Assembly: GCA_022829145.1 (NCBI GenBank)
Contig: CM040765.1
Span: forward strand, 15,791,792-15,855,791
Length of the DNA: 64,000 nucleotides
Reading direction: 5' to 3'
Source: Albula goreensis
Taxonomy: Eukaryota; Chordata; Actinopteri; Albuliformes; Albulidae
Shown: in pieces, positions 12,806 through 25,687 of the stretch
Layout of the letters: the number at the start of each line of letters is the position of its first letter
Numbering within the stretch: position 1 is the stretch's first letter
Position numbers and translations under genes: made by a program
Notes under the pieces: generated by a model
Seen by the model: the letters and a program-made list of their open reading frames with translations, nothing else
What the model was told of the DNA's origin: nothing
Databases searched by the model: none

Positions 12806-12981
12806 TGGCAGTGTAATAGAATGGTCAGACTAATTTTGCAAGTTTGATTTCCAGCAAAGATGTTGTCATTGCACTTCACCTGAACAGGTACTTCATTTGA
12901 ATTGCCTCAGTGCATATCTGCATGGAGAGTGAAGTCACTCTGGATAAGAGTTTCAGCTAAATGCCTGAATGTAATGTAATA
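12806..12981 (+). mobile_element. Old tRNA-derived SINE, diverged
   Basis: The segment follows the order of a common fish SINE. A tRNA-like 5' part starts near TTGGCAGTGTAATAGAATGG. A B-box-like GTTTGATTTCC lies at 12842-12852. A body contains TGAACAGGTACTTCATTTGAATTGCCTCAGT-type words, corresponding to the usual GAGCAAGGTACTTAA...AATTGCCTCAG. The 3' tail at 12934-12980 includes CTCTGGATAAGAG, GCTAAATGCC and GTAATGTAAT. SINEs are mobilised in trans by a partner LINE that recognises this tail. Many substitutions in the promoter boxes suggest the copy is old and inactive. I see no clear target-site duplication. Confidence 0.65.
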
Positions 12982-15837
12982 AATGGTTAAATTAGCTGTA
13001 GACTGATTCCAAATTACTGGTTGTCTAACCCAAGCTGCACATCGCTCCATTCTGGCTCAATCTGACCATTATGTGGGCCCGGTGACATTAAATGGCTTTA
13101 ATATGACAGAACTGTTACAGTATGTTCCAAATGGAAGGTAGAGTTTCTGTTGTCACTAAACTTAAACTCTAGCTCCTCCAAAGTAAAAAAGGAAGAATCA
13201 GTTTTTTTATACTTTACTGCTTTACTTTCGATGCCAAAGGGACATCTGTTCCTTTGCTTTCTCCACCCCCCTTTGACTACAGACGGCAAAGGATGTTTCC
13301 TGTCTTGTGTGATGAGACAGTTTGTTTCCTATGGACAAGATCCAGGGTGTCGAGTCCTTTGGGGTAAGAGCAGCTTCCTCAGTCGTCCCCACAAGTCACA
13401 CAAAGTGCTTGATGGGAAACTGCTCTGTCACATTCACTTGAAGCTTTTAAAATTCAGCATGAGATATTTGCAAACCAGTGGAAGTACCCCCTTGCAGAAT
13501 TTGCGGACAGACGTGCATTTTTGTCTGCTGGAGAGAACTAGCTAACTCTTGATTTAGAGGCTTCAATAATGATTATGTCATAGGCCTTTTGCCTGGGGCC
13601 ATCCTGTGGTCTCTACTTTTCTTTTATGAGTAATGTACCCTTAATCTTTAACAGATGATGCTAAACCTCTTCCAGTATTTATTTATTTTGCCAGCAATGT
13701 TGCCAAGCTAAAATATAACAATGAAGTCTATTATGTGAATTATTGTAGCTCTGTCCCTTTGTACTGGAGCTCTTTTTCCTTCTGTGGTCCCTTTTTCTGG
13801 CAGAAGTTCAGGAGAAAAGCATTACACTCAGACGTCTGTCTGTGTCCTCTCTGCTCTGGTACCGCATACGTTCTGTCATAGTATCCCTTTTCATGTATTT
13901 GTTTTCTTCCGTATCCTTTTAAATCCACTGAAACTAGAGCTGAATTTATTTTTTTTTAAATTCCTCTTGCCCCTTTGCACTGCAGATGAAAGGGAAAGTC
14001 ATAAAAGAAACCCAGGTGAGAGAGAAAGGTAGCATTACAATGAAGATGGCCATACAGATAGATTAGGATGGTCAGGTCTGTAAGCATGGGACTGAAGTAT
14101 AATATGCCCAAATGTGGGAAATTTGGCTGATCGGATTAAAGGGCACTGGATGATGAATTGCTGAAAAACAGCAGGAGAGAAAGACTCGCTCCTGGGCAGT
14201 GCATCTATGGCAAAAACATGAGAAGATGAGACTCCCCAGTTGGTACCAAACTTAACTCTTGGGTTTTACACATCATGAAACAGTGAGGCAGAAGGCAGGC
14301 TGGCAACTGTAGACTGTAATGACGTTTTGGCTGTAGGCTCCCACAGGTCACGATAAAATCTGATTAACACAAGATGGTGCCCATTAACATTTTACAAGAC
14401 ATTACCCTGAAGAATATAGCCTTATTAGGAGCTGAAGTTTTTTTTTTTCTTTTTTATTGTGTTTGCCAAACCATTAAAATTATATGTTACTGCAACTACT
14501 ATTGCTGTATAATATCACTTTTGTTATGCATGAACGCTATGGAGTTTCACAGTCGCATTTGTGTCTTTGCAGGTCTGCATGACCAAGCCTCATGTATTCA
14601 AATGTCTCCCCTCCCGCTGAATGCCCTACAGTATTACGCAGCTGGACAGCACCGGGGCTGCACAGTTGGGGTGCTGCAGAACAGCGGGTGATTGGCTGAG
14701 TGCTCCTCCCCCTCTGGGCCCTGCAGGCCTGACTACACATCTGCTGAAATCTGCGCTCCAAATGCCAGATAATGTATGCGCAGAGGTGGACCAACCAGAA
14801 ATGGCGAGTACTTTGTCCGCCTAATCGGCGTGCAGCAGACATTAGCTATTGGGCCAGGCAGAAGGTGACTAACAAGTGGGGTCCTCCCAGTAGTTTGCAC
14901 ATGTTTATCTCAGCTGACATCATGGCTGTGGCTTGATGCAGTAAAGGCCTGGCACATGACTGGTAACAGGCTACCCTGCTGACAGTGCCCTTAGTCAGGG
15001 GCCCAGATCCACACATGAGAAAAGGCAGCTCTCTCTGTTATCTCCCTCTCTCAGTGGGGCCAGGAGCAAGAGCAGACCCAGCCTCATCATTTTCTTAATC
15101 CTCTCAATGCTCCACCAACTGCTGTGTTCCTCAAAGTACAGAAAGACTGATGGGAAATGCTGGCTCTTTTGTGTGATCTCATTATCACTGTCTTCTATTC
15201 TTCCTACTCCTTTGTGGATTTCTGCACTTGACCAGCCCACTCGACCTGTTCTTGCAGCCCACCTCAACACTCTTCAGTCTTCATATGTTATGTCTGACCT
15301 TTTTTGCCAGAGTACTCTTGGCACTTGCATTGATATTGGTGAAGCCTTATGTGTGCTCTACTTCTCCATATTTGATGTATATATCTGGAATATTCTGTTA
15401 ACTACAGCGATGTAGCACTAATACATACATACACTGTCTGGCCCAGATTAGCTATATATCATTAGCAAGGAGGTAAAATAAAATAATTTCCGGCATACTC
15501 AGGGTACTCTGTAAGTAATTTATGTTCATAACACTCCAGTGCTGCATCTGTGAACTACTTCTACAAAGAAGTGGAGTTACAGCTCTCTGGCCCAATTATC
15601 CACAGCAGTTAATTTTTTTTTCACCTCATGAATAATCTCCCTTGGTGTTGTTTATCTTTACTTGCACAAGTCTACAGTGGTAAGGAGTGAGATGTGGAGG
15701 AGTGAAAAGTGGCACACGGAGGGGGCATGAGGGGAGTCTGATGCTGATCCAGACACTATTGGATAGCACATCTATATGAGCCTGTGGAGCTTCACTCTAA
15801 CCTCTCTCCACAGCAGGGCCAAATTCAGGCATCATGC
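12982..15837. other. Stretch without recognisable gene
   Basis: No supported gene. The 131-codon + frame at 13150-13545 has no domain. A TTTGCAG acceptor-like site near 14572 is followed by about 40 open codons that I do not recognise. The stretch 14690-14720 holds ATTGGCTGA followed by a CTCCTCCCCC tract, a promoter-like pairing of an inverted CCAAT box and a GC-type box. Confidence 0.4.
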
Positions 15838-15993
15838 AAATGTAACCAATCAAGGAGGAGCACATTGCACACGTAACCAATCAAGGAGGAGCACCATGAA
15901 TATTCAACAAGGTAGAGCACTATCCCAATTTAACCAATTGAGGAGAAGCAATGTGCAAGTAATACAATCAAGGAAGATTTTAATTCAAATGTA
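15838..15993. repeat. CCAAT-bearing tandem repeat, about 5 units of 28-32 bp
   Basis: Five tandem units can be aligned. They start near 15842, 15873, 15902, 15930 and 15959. The first two share GTAACCAATCAAGGAGGAGCA exactly except at their ends. The third is more diverged (ATTCAACAAGGTAGAGCA), the fourth reads TTAACCAATTGAGGAGAAGCA and the fifth GTAATACAATCAAGGAAGA. Each well-preserved unit carries CCAAT, the NF-Y core. An ATGCAAAT octamer overlaps the upstream edge at 15835-15842. The near identity of units 1 and 2 suggests recent duplication within an older array. Confidence 0.8.
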
Positions 15994-18809
15994 AACCGTT
16001 TTTTTTTGTCTTTAATTTTGTCCCAGCATCCAAAAATGTCCAATCAAAACTTCACTTCACTCTGCTCAAACTATTACCGAGCATGTTTTTGCTCATGACG
16101 ACTAACTCATGACGATTATTAAAAATTAAGCATGACTAATTATGTACTCCTGAGAGGGCGAGGCTGCATGTTTCTCTGATCTTGGCGATAAAACAAAAAC
16201 TTTGGCAGATGAAAAGAATTGAAATCAATCGTGTCAAAGTTCAGACTTGTGGAAAATGGTAAAAATGAAAGTGTTTCAATTTTAAATGTTCCAAGGAATG
16301 GGAGTCTTAGAACCAATTCTAGTCTTAGAAAAGCCACAGTGTCTGCAGGTTTTTGCAATTTCCTTTTGATTAGCAGCCGGTTTACACCTTGGGAACAAGG
16401 TGTGTGGATTGTTTAGGCGATATTTGACCTAATCAAAATAACTAAAGTTCTGACACGCAGGAGAAATCAGCAGACACTGTGGCCTGTAGCCTCCTGACAG
16501 CCCTGCCCCTGTATCCCGATGAGCCGTCATGTGTTCACGTTTCCTGACGGTGCAGTCTGTGATTCTCCTCCGTCCTCCTGTAAAACTGCAGGCGGTCACA
16601 ATGACAATGACACATGTGCGCACTGTGTAAGCCCCAATGTGCATCCCGGCTCAGACGAGATGACAGCATGTCTCCAGCTGACAGAGGGGACCAGCGCTGA
16701 CAGTCACAGTTTCCCATCGTCTGAGCCAGAGGAACCGCCTTCACAGTCAAAACAACCTTACTGTTCCTACAATTTCCCAAGAAAATAACAAAAACCTTTG
16801 TTAAACAGAGAGCTGAAATGTATAGGGGTCCATCTAACATTCCTATCAGAAAGCGTTATTACCATGGGAAGTAAATGTTTACTGGGTCTTTATAAAAGTC
16901 ATCATATACCTGGAATGAATTTAAATGAACATTAATACAAACCAACGCTATAATATTGGACCAGAAATTTATGAAGCTCCATATTGCAAGACTATACTTC
17001 TTGCAGATAGACTGCTCTCTATATAGGTGCTTTGGAAATGGAACTTGATACTGTTTTATGTTTAAAAATAAGATTAAAAAGCCAGCCTAATTACTGTTAA
17101 CGTTTGTTTGCTCCGAGTGGATGTGCTGAGTGGGTGAAATGAAAATTAAATCTCAGCCTTGCATGTTCTCTCCAGCTACAGAAACATGGCCTAGCATTGA
17201 AGGTGAACGTAAGTTCAAACAGTTGAGCTTTTCCAGTTTTTTCTCCAATGGGGATTAGATGATTATAGAGTTTTTAATCAGAAGAGTCTGAGAAATGTGG
17301 AGTCAGGTGACACCACAGTTGTCCTTAGGTGCACTCTTGGCCTTTCCATTCAAAATACTAATAACTCTCTGATACACTTATCTGATACACTTTAGAAGTG
17401 AAACATTCCTGTGAACTTCCCTTCTCTGATGTCCATGGATGGCATGGGACTGTTTGCCGGCTTTGTCCCTCAGATCCCGAGACAACCTCAGGCTTGCTTA
17501 TCTGGAATCTTCCATGTCTGGAGGCCAGCCTGTGATATAATGGACTTCCTGAATACAAATGTCGACTGCGCCTGCCAAAGACGAGAGTGGCATTGAGGCT
17601 CCGATTGAAGATAGGATCGAGACCTTCCTGTTTTAGGACACCTCTGACAAAATGGCCGACCTTCTACAATCCCCACAGTGATTTACCTTTGTCCTGGCTC
17701 CACATCAGAAGCACTGTACCCTCTTCCTGGGATGGCTGCAGTGTATTCTGGGTTTTGTTGTCACTCAGCACAAGCAATGGGAGAGTAAAGTTTCAAGAAG
17801 CAAACTATGGGTGAAGCTACAATGCAGGGACATCTCTTCAATATAACGAGGTATGAAAATACATTATTCATTGTCTCTTAATTGTCAAATTTTGAAACTT
17901 TTGTGCATAAATACATTCCATTACATAAGTAACATCAATGCAGTAAGCTAAACATTCACTTGTTCTAATGCTTCTATACGTCATAATTTGTAAATATATT
18001 TTCCATGACTATAATATAATTTTTTAGCTTATGTCTTTATTTATACAATGATTGAGTCACCAATAGCATGCTTGTTATCAAAAAGGGAAGGAGTTACCTA
18101 TTACTATCAGTGAGTCAATGATTTTCACTGTCTGATGGGAGAAAAAACATGTTTGGTTTCACCAAGTCAGCGGCTGACAGCACCACACTAATGAGGTTCA
18201 TGAAGTGAGGTACATTTTAACCATGAGCTCACCTCATCTGGTTTATTGGCTCTAAATCGATCTCTAGCTTTAGGGTGAAAACAAAGATCAGCAAGCAATC
18301 TGGCTTTTCGGGCCCAGGCTTGGTGTCACCTTCACTGCACAGTCAGAGTCTAAGCTAAGGAGTCATAGCGATGGCAATGTTTGGCTGCCTGTCACAAGGG
18401 CCATCAATTTAGACAAGTCAGTCAAGGGGCAATCACACGGGTAGTTCCTCACCAATAACTCAAGATACAGCTTTGTTAGCATTTTTCCTCCTTTCATGCC
18501 GTTTACTCTTTAGCCAAATCAGGCCTGCTCATGGCCGCTAAAATAAAAACAGAAAATCCTATCTGCAGCTCTCTGTCGATGCATGTCAGCTCTGAGAGAT
18601 AAGGTGGATGCTATGAATGCTATCTCCATGCCTCTCCTTTTCTTCATGTTGTTTCCAGGGCAATTCCCAAACACCCTTGCTCTGTTCAGTGGAACAAGCT
18701 TATCTCTTCATTTTTGTGTCACAAGTTTTCCACAACCTATTTAACATTTTTTGAATTTTGTGATTCTTTTACAAAACACTTATTATGCCACACATGACAG
18801 GAATATTTG

Positions 18810-18810
<1 letters not shown>
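15994..18810. other. Stretch without recognisable gene
   Basis: No supported gene. The + frame at 16519-16788 (89 codons, Ser/Pro/Cys rich) lies in moderately CpG-containing sequence but lacks a known motif, and a - strand frame overlaps it. At 17647-17656 AAAATGGCCG resembles a YY1 core. The rest is AT-leaning and looks unique. Confidence 0.4.

Positions 18811-18892
<82 letters not shown>
18811..18892. repeat. Pure (AC)41 microsatellite
   Basis: Forty-one uninterrupted AC units over 82 bases. Lack of interruptions implies recent expansion and a high chance of length polymorphism. Overlapping His-Thr and Cys-Val frames are artefacts. Confidence 0.97.
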
Positions 18893-18893
<1 letters not shown>

Positions 18894-21800
18894 ATAGAAA
18901 GGCTGTTACCAACAGTGTGTCTTCCATACATCTTTCCTACAAAACACAAGGGATTTGGAATCACAGACACAAGCAGGACTTGGTCTCAGTATTTTTATTT
19001 CCATGGTACAGAAAGAATAACTTTCATAAAGCACAGTATGTGTGCCATGTTAAGAAACCACATGAAGAATGAAAAGCAAAGGTGAAAGAACACTCTGGAG
19101 GATGGAAAGCAAAGGATAAATCTCCAGAATAGGAGAGGAGGTGCACATTGTCTGGGTTGACTGTAGATTTATGAATATCTGGATGCCTGAAACTGTACAA
19201 GCACTCAAATCCTCCCAGTCCCGGCGGGGTGATGAGGCAGGCAAGGAGAGCGGTAAAACTCTGCCATGCATCTGGTCCAGATCTGCGCTAACAAACGCTC
19301 CACAATATAATTATGACAAAGTGGCTTAAAAGATTGTTTTCGAGTGAGAGAGAGAAAGAGATAAAACATACTTAACAAGCTATTTGAAGTCAACAGAAAT
19401 TTTATGGACCTTGACAGGCGGGCAGATTTATGTGTGTTAATGCGTTCACAACATGGGCCACACAGACATGTGATAAGGTAAGAGCAGAAACCACTGCTGT
19501 GTTAATAACTGCATGAGGGTTGGAAGTGCCGTGACCAACTGTCAGTGGAGTAGGGTTTCATCACATGAATAAACAAATAATAATAAATACATATTACAAT
19601 AATTCCAAATGATTAATAAGGCCTCACTCACCCACATACCTTCACTGAACCCCGGGAATGGGGCGGCGCAGATGGCTCATTTCTGATTGTAAGGTGTCAG
19701 TAAAGTCGGGTTTTTCTCCCTCCATCAATTCATCCACTGCTTTTTTAGTCATAACTCTAGATCTATCAATTTCTGATAGACTGCCTGGAAAACATGCACA
19801 ATTTTTGGAATAGGCTGCCTACATGCTTTTTTTGTGCTCTCAGATTTCTGAGGATGGCTTTGGCCCATCCAGAAGAGTTTATCACAAAAGAACCACAAGA
19901 GAATGTATGCACTGGCTTTGAATAGCCACTTCAAACTGGGGCCCCACCCACACAAGCTCATGATTAGCCAGAAGTAGTAACTGACATTTTAGTGTGGGGA
20001 AAAACACCCTGATGTTGAGCATTGTGATCCCACAATGGAGACAGTAGTTTGTCAGACTATCAACTACATATTAGGCCAGTATTTTCTTGTACATGGTTTG
20101 TGTTTCTTGGACTTCATGCAACTTCTTTCTCTGTCAAAATAACTCCATAGCCAGCAGCCACATGCATGTACACGATTGCTAAATTTATGATGGTGAGGAA
20201 CCACCTATTTTGAATAAATTATTATGCATGGCAGCTACAAATACAGCAAATATAAATACAGAGCCAGTGTCTTTATGCCAGCCTTTGCGTGCCAGAGAGC
20301 CCTGTCCTCATATATTGGGCCATCTACACTTACTGGATGAAGATGAAGATTGGATACACAGAGGTGTTGCAGGATCAAAGCGCTCCTCACTCCTGCCTTT
20401 CTGATGGCAATCTGCGGCTTAACGCACTCCTTGATGCCAGCGCAGATGCTGACACAGGTCCAGAAGCTGTGCGAGGTGCTGGTGAGTGCCGCGTTACTTT
20501 GTGGGGTTTTGCCCAGGTTACAGCTCAAACAACGAATTTTTGTCCCAACTCAGGTAGAGTCATTTTTATTTGAAATAGTATATTAAGCAAATTAACTCTC
20601 TGGATTATTACTATATTATTAATAACAGTAACAATTTGGCTTTGTTAACTAAAACAAATTGTATGTATCATGTGGACCGATTGGGAATTTCCAGGCCTGC
20701 TTTGTTAAAGCCAATGAGGGAAAGGGCATTTGAGCACACCCTTCATCAGGTTGAGAAGGCGATGCTTTTAACTCACTAATGCGGTGCACCAGCAGAGCCA
20801 TTGAGCTGGAGGAGTATATTTCATGTTCGGCTTGTAACAGGCAGAATGAGTCCACCCCTATCTAATGTGCGTGATGAGAATCTCACCCATCTGAAATGAA
20901 ACCCTTCCTCCCTGGGCGATACTAAGGCTAATTACAGCCTCAGTGCCCCTGTGGGGCGGCCAGCTACAGCCAGCCCTGGAATCCTTCCATCCCTTTTTAA
21001 GTTTTGTCATCATTATTGTGTTCAGCTGCTCATCAGATCTCCAGTTTTGGCCTGACTCCAATCTGTGAAATAACAAGTATGTGATTTCACACCCAAAATA
21101 TTCCCAGAGTCTAGGAATTAGGATGTCAAAAGTTGGGCTCAGGGGGCTGCTGGGATACACGTCCCATTATGGCGAGGTTCCTGCATTTAGATGGACGCCA
21201 CTGTTGGCTATCCAGTTCTGTCAAATTCAGGGGGATGTCTGTTTCTCGTCACTCACCAGCGACCACTGGTGGTACATTGGGTACCTGCAGTTTGCTTGTA
21301 CAAACCTGCACTTGAAGTGTTTTCACATGTCACATGTCACATGCAAGGTCAATTTTATGGAGGGTGGTGTGAAAAGAAGTGGCACTGGACGTTGCTTGCT
21401 TCAGGAAAGAGTACGTTCTTCCAAACTGAAAGTAGTGGTCGAAGCTTGAATATTGTTCATTAATTTTCAAAAATATGTGTAATTCTTTGCTAAACCAAGT
21501 ATGCAAAATGCAATTCCCTTCTTGCCTTTTATTGTAATTTCAAAGGTGTGCCAAAAGTAATGAAAGAATACATACCCATTAACTCTGTTTCCATTCATAT
21601 TACTCTGAGGATTAGAAACATTATCCGATAATCGATTGTACTGTACCTAGTCATTTAAACAGGGCCCTTTGATTTTTTGAGCAATTAAGAGCCCTAGAAG
21701 AGTTTTTAATCATCCCATTCTTTGATCTCTCTCCCTTCTACTTCATGCCACAGTTTCTGACCCCTCATTTACTGTGATGCTTTGTAACCTAACATCTCAG

Positions 21801-22713
21801 AAAACAGACCTTTTCTTCAGTACTCCATGCACAGATTCACTTGGAAATACATTTGAGAAGCACACACTTCATTTTACCCAAGGCGTTCCAACGTAAGCAT
21901 TATGCTGAAAGCCAGGGAAGACAGAATAATCTGTCTGGCTGAAGGCTGGACATCGTCTCTGCTGTGGAGCATCACTGGAGCTCCATGTGCCTCAGGAAGT
22001 CATTCATTCCAACATGGCAGACCAGCCTCTGAGTCGTCTCCATCTGGGGGTTGCCAGCCATTGAAGCCAGACCCACGAAAAGCTTTTAACTGAATTTCAC
22101 ACATTTCTCAAAGTCACCAAAAAGATCTTTGCTCCAAAAAAAGAAAATCTCAAAGCATTACTTCCTCCAGGCAGTGTCTTTGTACCCATGAATGCTACTG
22201 ACTGACTGCAAAGGAGAGCTTATCTTGTCTGGGTGGAAGACAAAACTCATATTTTCATGGTGCTTGCACACGTACATGGGACATTGCTGACTCTGTGGGG
22301 TTTGTTTTGAGCCCGTGTGTGTTAGTCTGATGCCTGTATGCTTTGGCGCTAGCACTGAGTAACTCATTTGATCGAATGGTGAAGTTTTTTTCCCTTTATC
22401 GCCAAGCATTTTCGGCAAGCACCAAACTCAAAAGTGTGAGAAGGGGGGGAATAAAACGTCTCTGCATGAAGCGGTCATGGGGAGGGGGGGATGAGTACCG
22501 CAGTGGTAATGGAGAACTGGGCCTACTCCTCCAGGCCCGATAATCCAGTTCTTCATGGGCCATAAATTGTGGCACTGTAGGGGTGTTGTCCACCTTCGCT
22601 GGACATTCCTGGCATACCAGACTGCAGACCCCGGCTATGGAATGGAGTCACAAGACCGGCCAGAAGGAGCCCTGCCAGGCTCAGGGCCTGATAGAGTAGG
22701 GCCTGCAGTTATT

Positions 22714-22727
22714 CACCGAGGTGGCAG
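22714..22727 (+). promoter_or_regulatory. Candidate CTCF-type site
   Basis: CACCGAGGTGGCAG matches 12 of 14 positions of the CTCF-type core CCACNAGGTGGCAG, with all the right-hand CNAGGTGGCAG positions in agreement. CTCF is the zinc-finger protein that anchors chromatin loops and insulators. A G-quadruplex-capable run lies about 60 bases downstream. A single motif match is weak evidence without binding or conservation data. Confidence 0.3.
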
Positions 22728-22784
22728 ACTCCCGGGCGGCAAACGCTGTCGACCACAGCCACATGACCCATGTGCTCCTCCCTT

Positions 22785-22805
22785 GGGTGGGGGGGGCTGG
22801 GGGGG
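22785..22805 (+). other. G-quadruplex-capable run
   Basis: Runs of 3, 8 and 7 guanines separated by a single T and by CT can supply four G3 tracts with short loops, so the + strand fits the G3+N1-7 pattern. It sits just downstream of a CTCF-like match. Confidence 0.5.
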
Positions 22806-25017
22806 TTAAAAGGCTCCCTTTATTGTAGATGCTGAGGACTAGCTTGGCTGTAGAACTGTGCATCGCTGTGGATGCCTGGGTTCGGTTTTTCCCATTTTCT
22901 TTTCAAATCGTAGCAAAGCTCTGGTTCGGCAATCATGTTTTCATGGTCAAGGTTTTCATGTGCAATTTTGGGGACAGAGGGAGGGGGAGAGAGAGAGAGA
23001 AATAGAACAAGAAACACTTTCAGGTCAGACACAGAGCCTAGATTGCCATCACTGATGAAGTGCAATGGCTGTGCTAACAACTCTAAGTCCAATATTTGCC
23101 AAATAAACAAACGATTCCCAGTTCCTGTAAACGAGTAAGGGAATTCATGTTTTAAGCCTCTTGTATTTTTTTGGGGAAGTAGAGTCAACATCTTACAGCA
23201 ATTATGGCATATGAAACATCACAGAGGGGCATAAGTGAATAAAGGGAACTAATCCCACATTAGCCATGATGTTGCCTGGCAACTCAAAGAGATGAGGCAG
23301 TTCTGCCAGCGGAAATTGGGTGAAACAAGAAAAAAAAACTTTGCTTCTATGTAACACAAACCAGAGGAGCCCTCAGACTGTCAGCATGGTCCCACAAACT
23401 GAGCATCTATTGGAGGATTTACGACGGTCTCCTGTTGCATTTTCTTCAAATGACGGTGCATACTTCTCTAAGAGGAAGATTAATGTACTCCGAGCAATAA
23501 AAATTCTTTTGATTTAGCCCCGCAGATTGAACGCGGAGCTGGAGAAGAAGTCGACTGCGTAGGACATCTTATCCTGAGGCTATAGTCTTCACTGTTCCCA
23601 CATCTCACTGAATACCAGGCCATTACAGGAAGCCCCTTGATCCAGCAGAATGTATAATGATGCACATATAAAACAGCAGAGGCAGAATGGCAGAGATGTT
23701 ATATTTATGAACAATAGGTTCTGATGTCATGTGTGTTTGTATATTTAAGTATATGTAATTTCACCCAGTGCATTAGCAATCAGAATGCTGTCTCCACCGA
23801 TTTAGCTTGTTTCAATAATTGCACCTTACTAAACGGCTCTCTTGACAGTGCATCACACAGCCAGTTAAATGTGTTACTTTGCCAGTCCGATTTTTGGGAG
23901 AAACTAGTGTTTTTGTATCATTAGAAAATGTCATCTCTTCACAGAACACTCTTCGAGTCCAAATTTTAGTGAACCGACCAGAATAAACAATGAAATTGTG
24001 TAGCAACCAGTATTCTGAAAGATGTCCAAGCCCAAAGACTATTAACAGCACATCAAGATAGGGATGGTGTATCATTTCCAATTCTGATTTCTCAATTTCC
24101 CTCAGAGAATTGAATGATTGACGTAGCTAAAAAAAACAATTCTAAAATATGATGGTGTGCCAGAGGGGAAGATGAATCCCTCTCCCTCAGCTGCCCCCTC
24201 CCCCAAAAAAAAGACAGGCAGTCTCACCTCCACTAAAGTATGTTGACATACTGCTGTGGAATCATCCTTTACAGATTTTTAAAGACCAGCTTGTAAAGGG
24301 CTCACCGGCCTGTCGGTCTACATCCTGAAGCTGGCTTTATTACAAACAGGTGGGGTGTGAGGGTATCTCTGGGAGTGACCTCAGTGACAGTAGTGAAGAT
24401 GGAGGTGTCTGTTGTGCAGCATGCTTACTCCCACATCAGCAATTCAGCATGAATTGTCCAGGGCTGGGCCACAAAATGTCTCAAAATTAGACAAAGCACC
24501 TCACAATAAGTTTTAAAAGCAACTGCCAACCTGAGCTTGTTAGCCAAAACCGGGATAATTTTGTGTCCTCCTAATACTGTTGCTGACTGAATGAGCTTCA
24601 GTCAGGAAAGAGACTTGCCAGTTAAACATGAGAACGAGAAAATTGCAATAATCCATCCTAGATTAAGTAAAGGCATGATTAATCCTCTCTTAATGTCAAA
24701 GAGACAGAAGAGATCTTATCTTACATAAAACCTTTGTTGAGGAATATTATATCTTAATTTCTGGAATGAAGCTCTTGTTGCCGTTTAAAAAGGTTTTCAA
24801 AAGTCTTACAGGCATTGGGAATACTAAGATCCTTAATCTCTGTCAAAAAATGACTAATTATGGAAGGTTTCTCCAATACAGCAGATGTATATGTATAAAT
24901 AGTTATGCTGTAATAGTCTACATTAGATGAATTTTAGAGAATATTAGATGTGGGCAAATTAACTATCAAATACTAATGAGTGAAGTTGCCCATGGAAAAC
25001 CATTACATTTCTTGTGA

Positions 25018-25061
25018 GTATTTAGAACAAAGAACTTCTAAAGGTTCTTTGTTCTAAATAC
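25018..25061. repeat. Perfect 18-bp inverted repeat (hairpin) with 8-base loop
   Basis: The left arm GTATTTAGAACAAAGAAC (25018-25035) and right arm GTTCTTTGTTCTAAATAC (25044-25061) are exact reverse complements, separated by TTCTAAAG. Pairing stops at the next base outward on both sides. Each arm contains AACAAAG, a SOX/TCF-type site, so the structure also presents two head-to-head sites, and AGAACA/TGTTCT steroid-receptor half-site words. The stem is too short for a typical pre-microRNA. It could be a foldback made by template switching during replication, a remnant of a small inverted-repeat element, or a symmetric binding site. Confidence 0.85.
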
Positions 25062-25629
25062 AAATAATGTTGCATCATCTTAGTCTCCAGATATCCAACA
25101 GTGGTTTCTACTTTTGGATCACTTTCATTCCTCAGATATGTCAACCTAGGAGGCCGTGCCTCTGAGATAACTCTATGCTAAAGGAAAACAGGGACCACAG
25201 ACAAATACCAGCTACAGTGTTTCCATTTGGGGGTAGGGGGTGAATATCAGGGCCAAGCAGGCCCACGATGCATTGTTCTGTTGGGTGACTTTTGCAGTGC
25301 AGTAACTCTGAGGGTGTCAGCAGCAGTTTGCTGTGTAGCCCATGCCAATCAAAATGCCAATGACTCCAGCTATTCCCATGAAGCCACACAAGCAGATGGC
25401 CAGTTGATTAAATGGTCAATTAAAAATCTCACAGAGATGTGTTGCAAAATGACACAAAGTCTGGTGCAACTGTTGTAAACACAAATTATGATCCCTGTTT
25501 TTGTTTTATTTTCAAATGGACAGTAGAAAGAAAACTTACAAGAAGTTTTCTTTGAACAGAGTTCAGGTAACTATGGCAACAGCCACAATGACAATGCCCA
25601 GTCTCTGAGAGAATGGAATAATCTCTGCA

Positions 25630-25687
25630 ACTACTACTACTACTACTAATACTAACACTACTACTACTAATAATAATAATAATAATG
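25630..25687. repeat. (ACT)n/(AAT)n trinucleotide repeat
   Basis: Seven ACT units, an imperfect middle, further ACT units, then about six AAT units. The compound structure suggests one array arose from the other by a C to A change. Confidence 0.95.

Larger units (their letters stand above)
18893..25017. other. Stretch without recognisable gene
   Basis: No supported gene. Short items inside are a triple TCACATG repeat at 21323-21343, a purine (GA) tract at 22977-23001, a G-rich G-quadruplex motif at 22785-22805 and a CTCF-like site at 22714-22727. The 23440-23640 segment is word-dense and could be conserved non-coding DNA. Open frames are short and unsupported. Confidence 0.45.

Noticed and set aside
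14640-14670. REST/NRSF-type site around CAGCACCGGGG
   Set aside because: Only the left half fits; the GGACAGCGCC half is absent.
18737-19085. Open frames of 77-95 codons
   Set aside because: They are dominated by translation of the (AC)41 array.
25018-25061. Pre-microRNA
   Set aside because: The 18-bp stem with 8-base loop is too short and pairing stops abruptly outside it.
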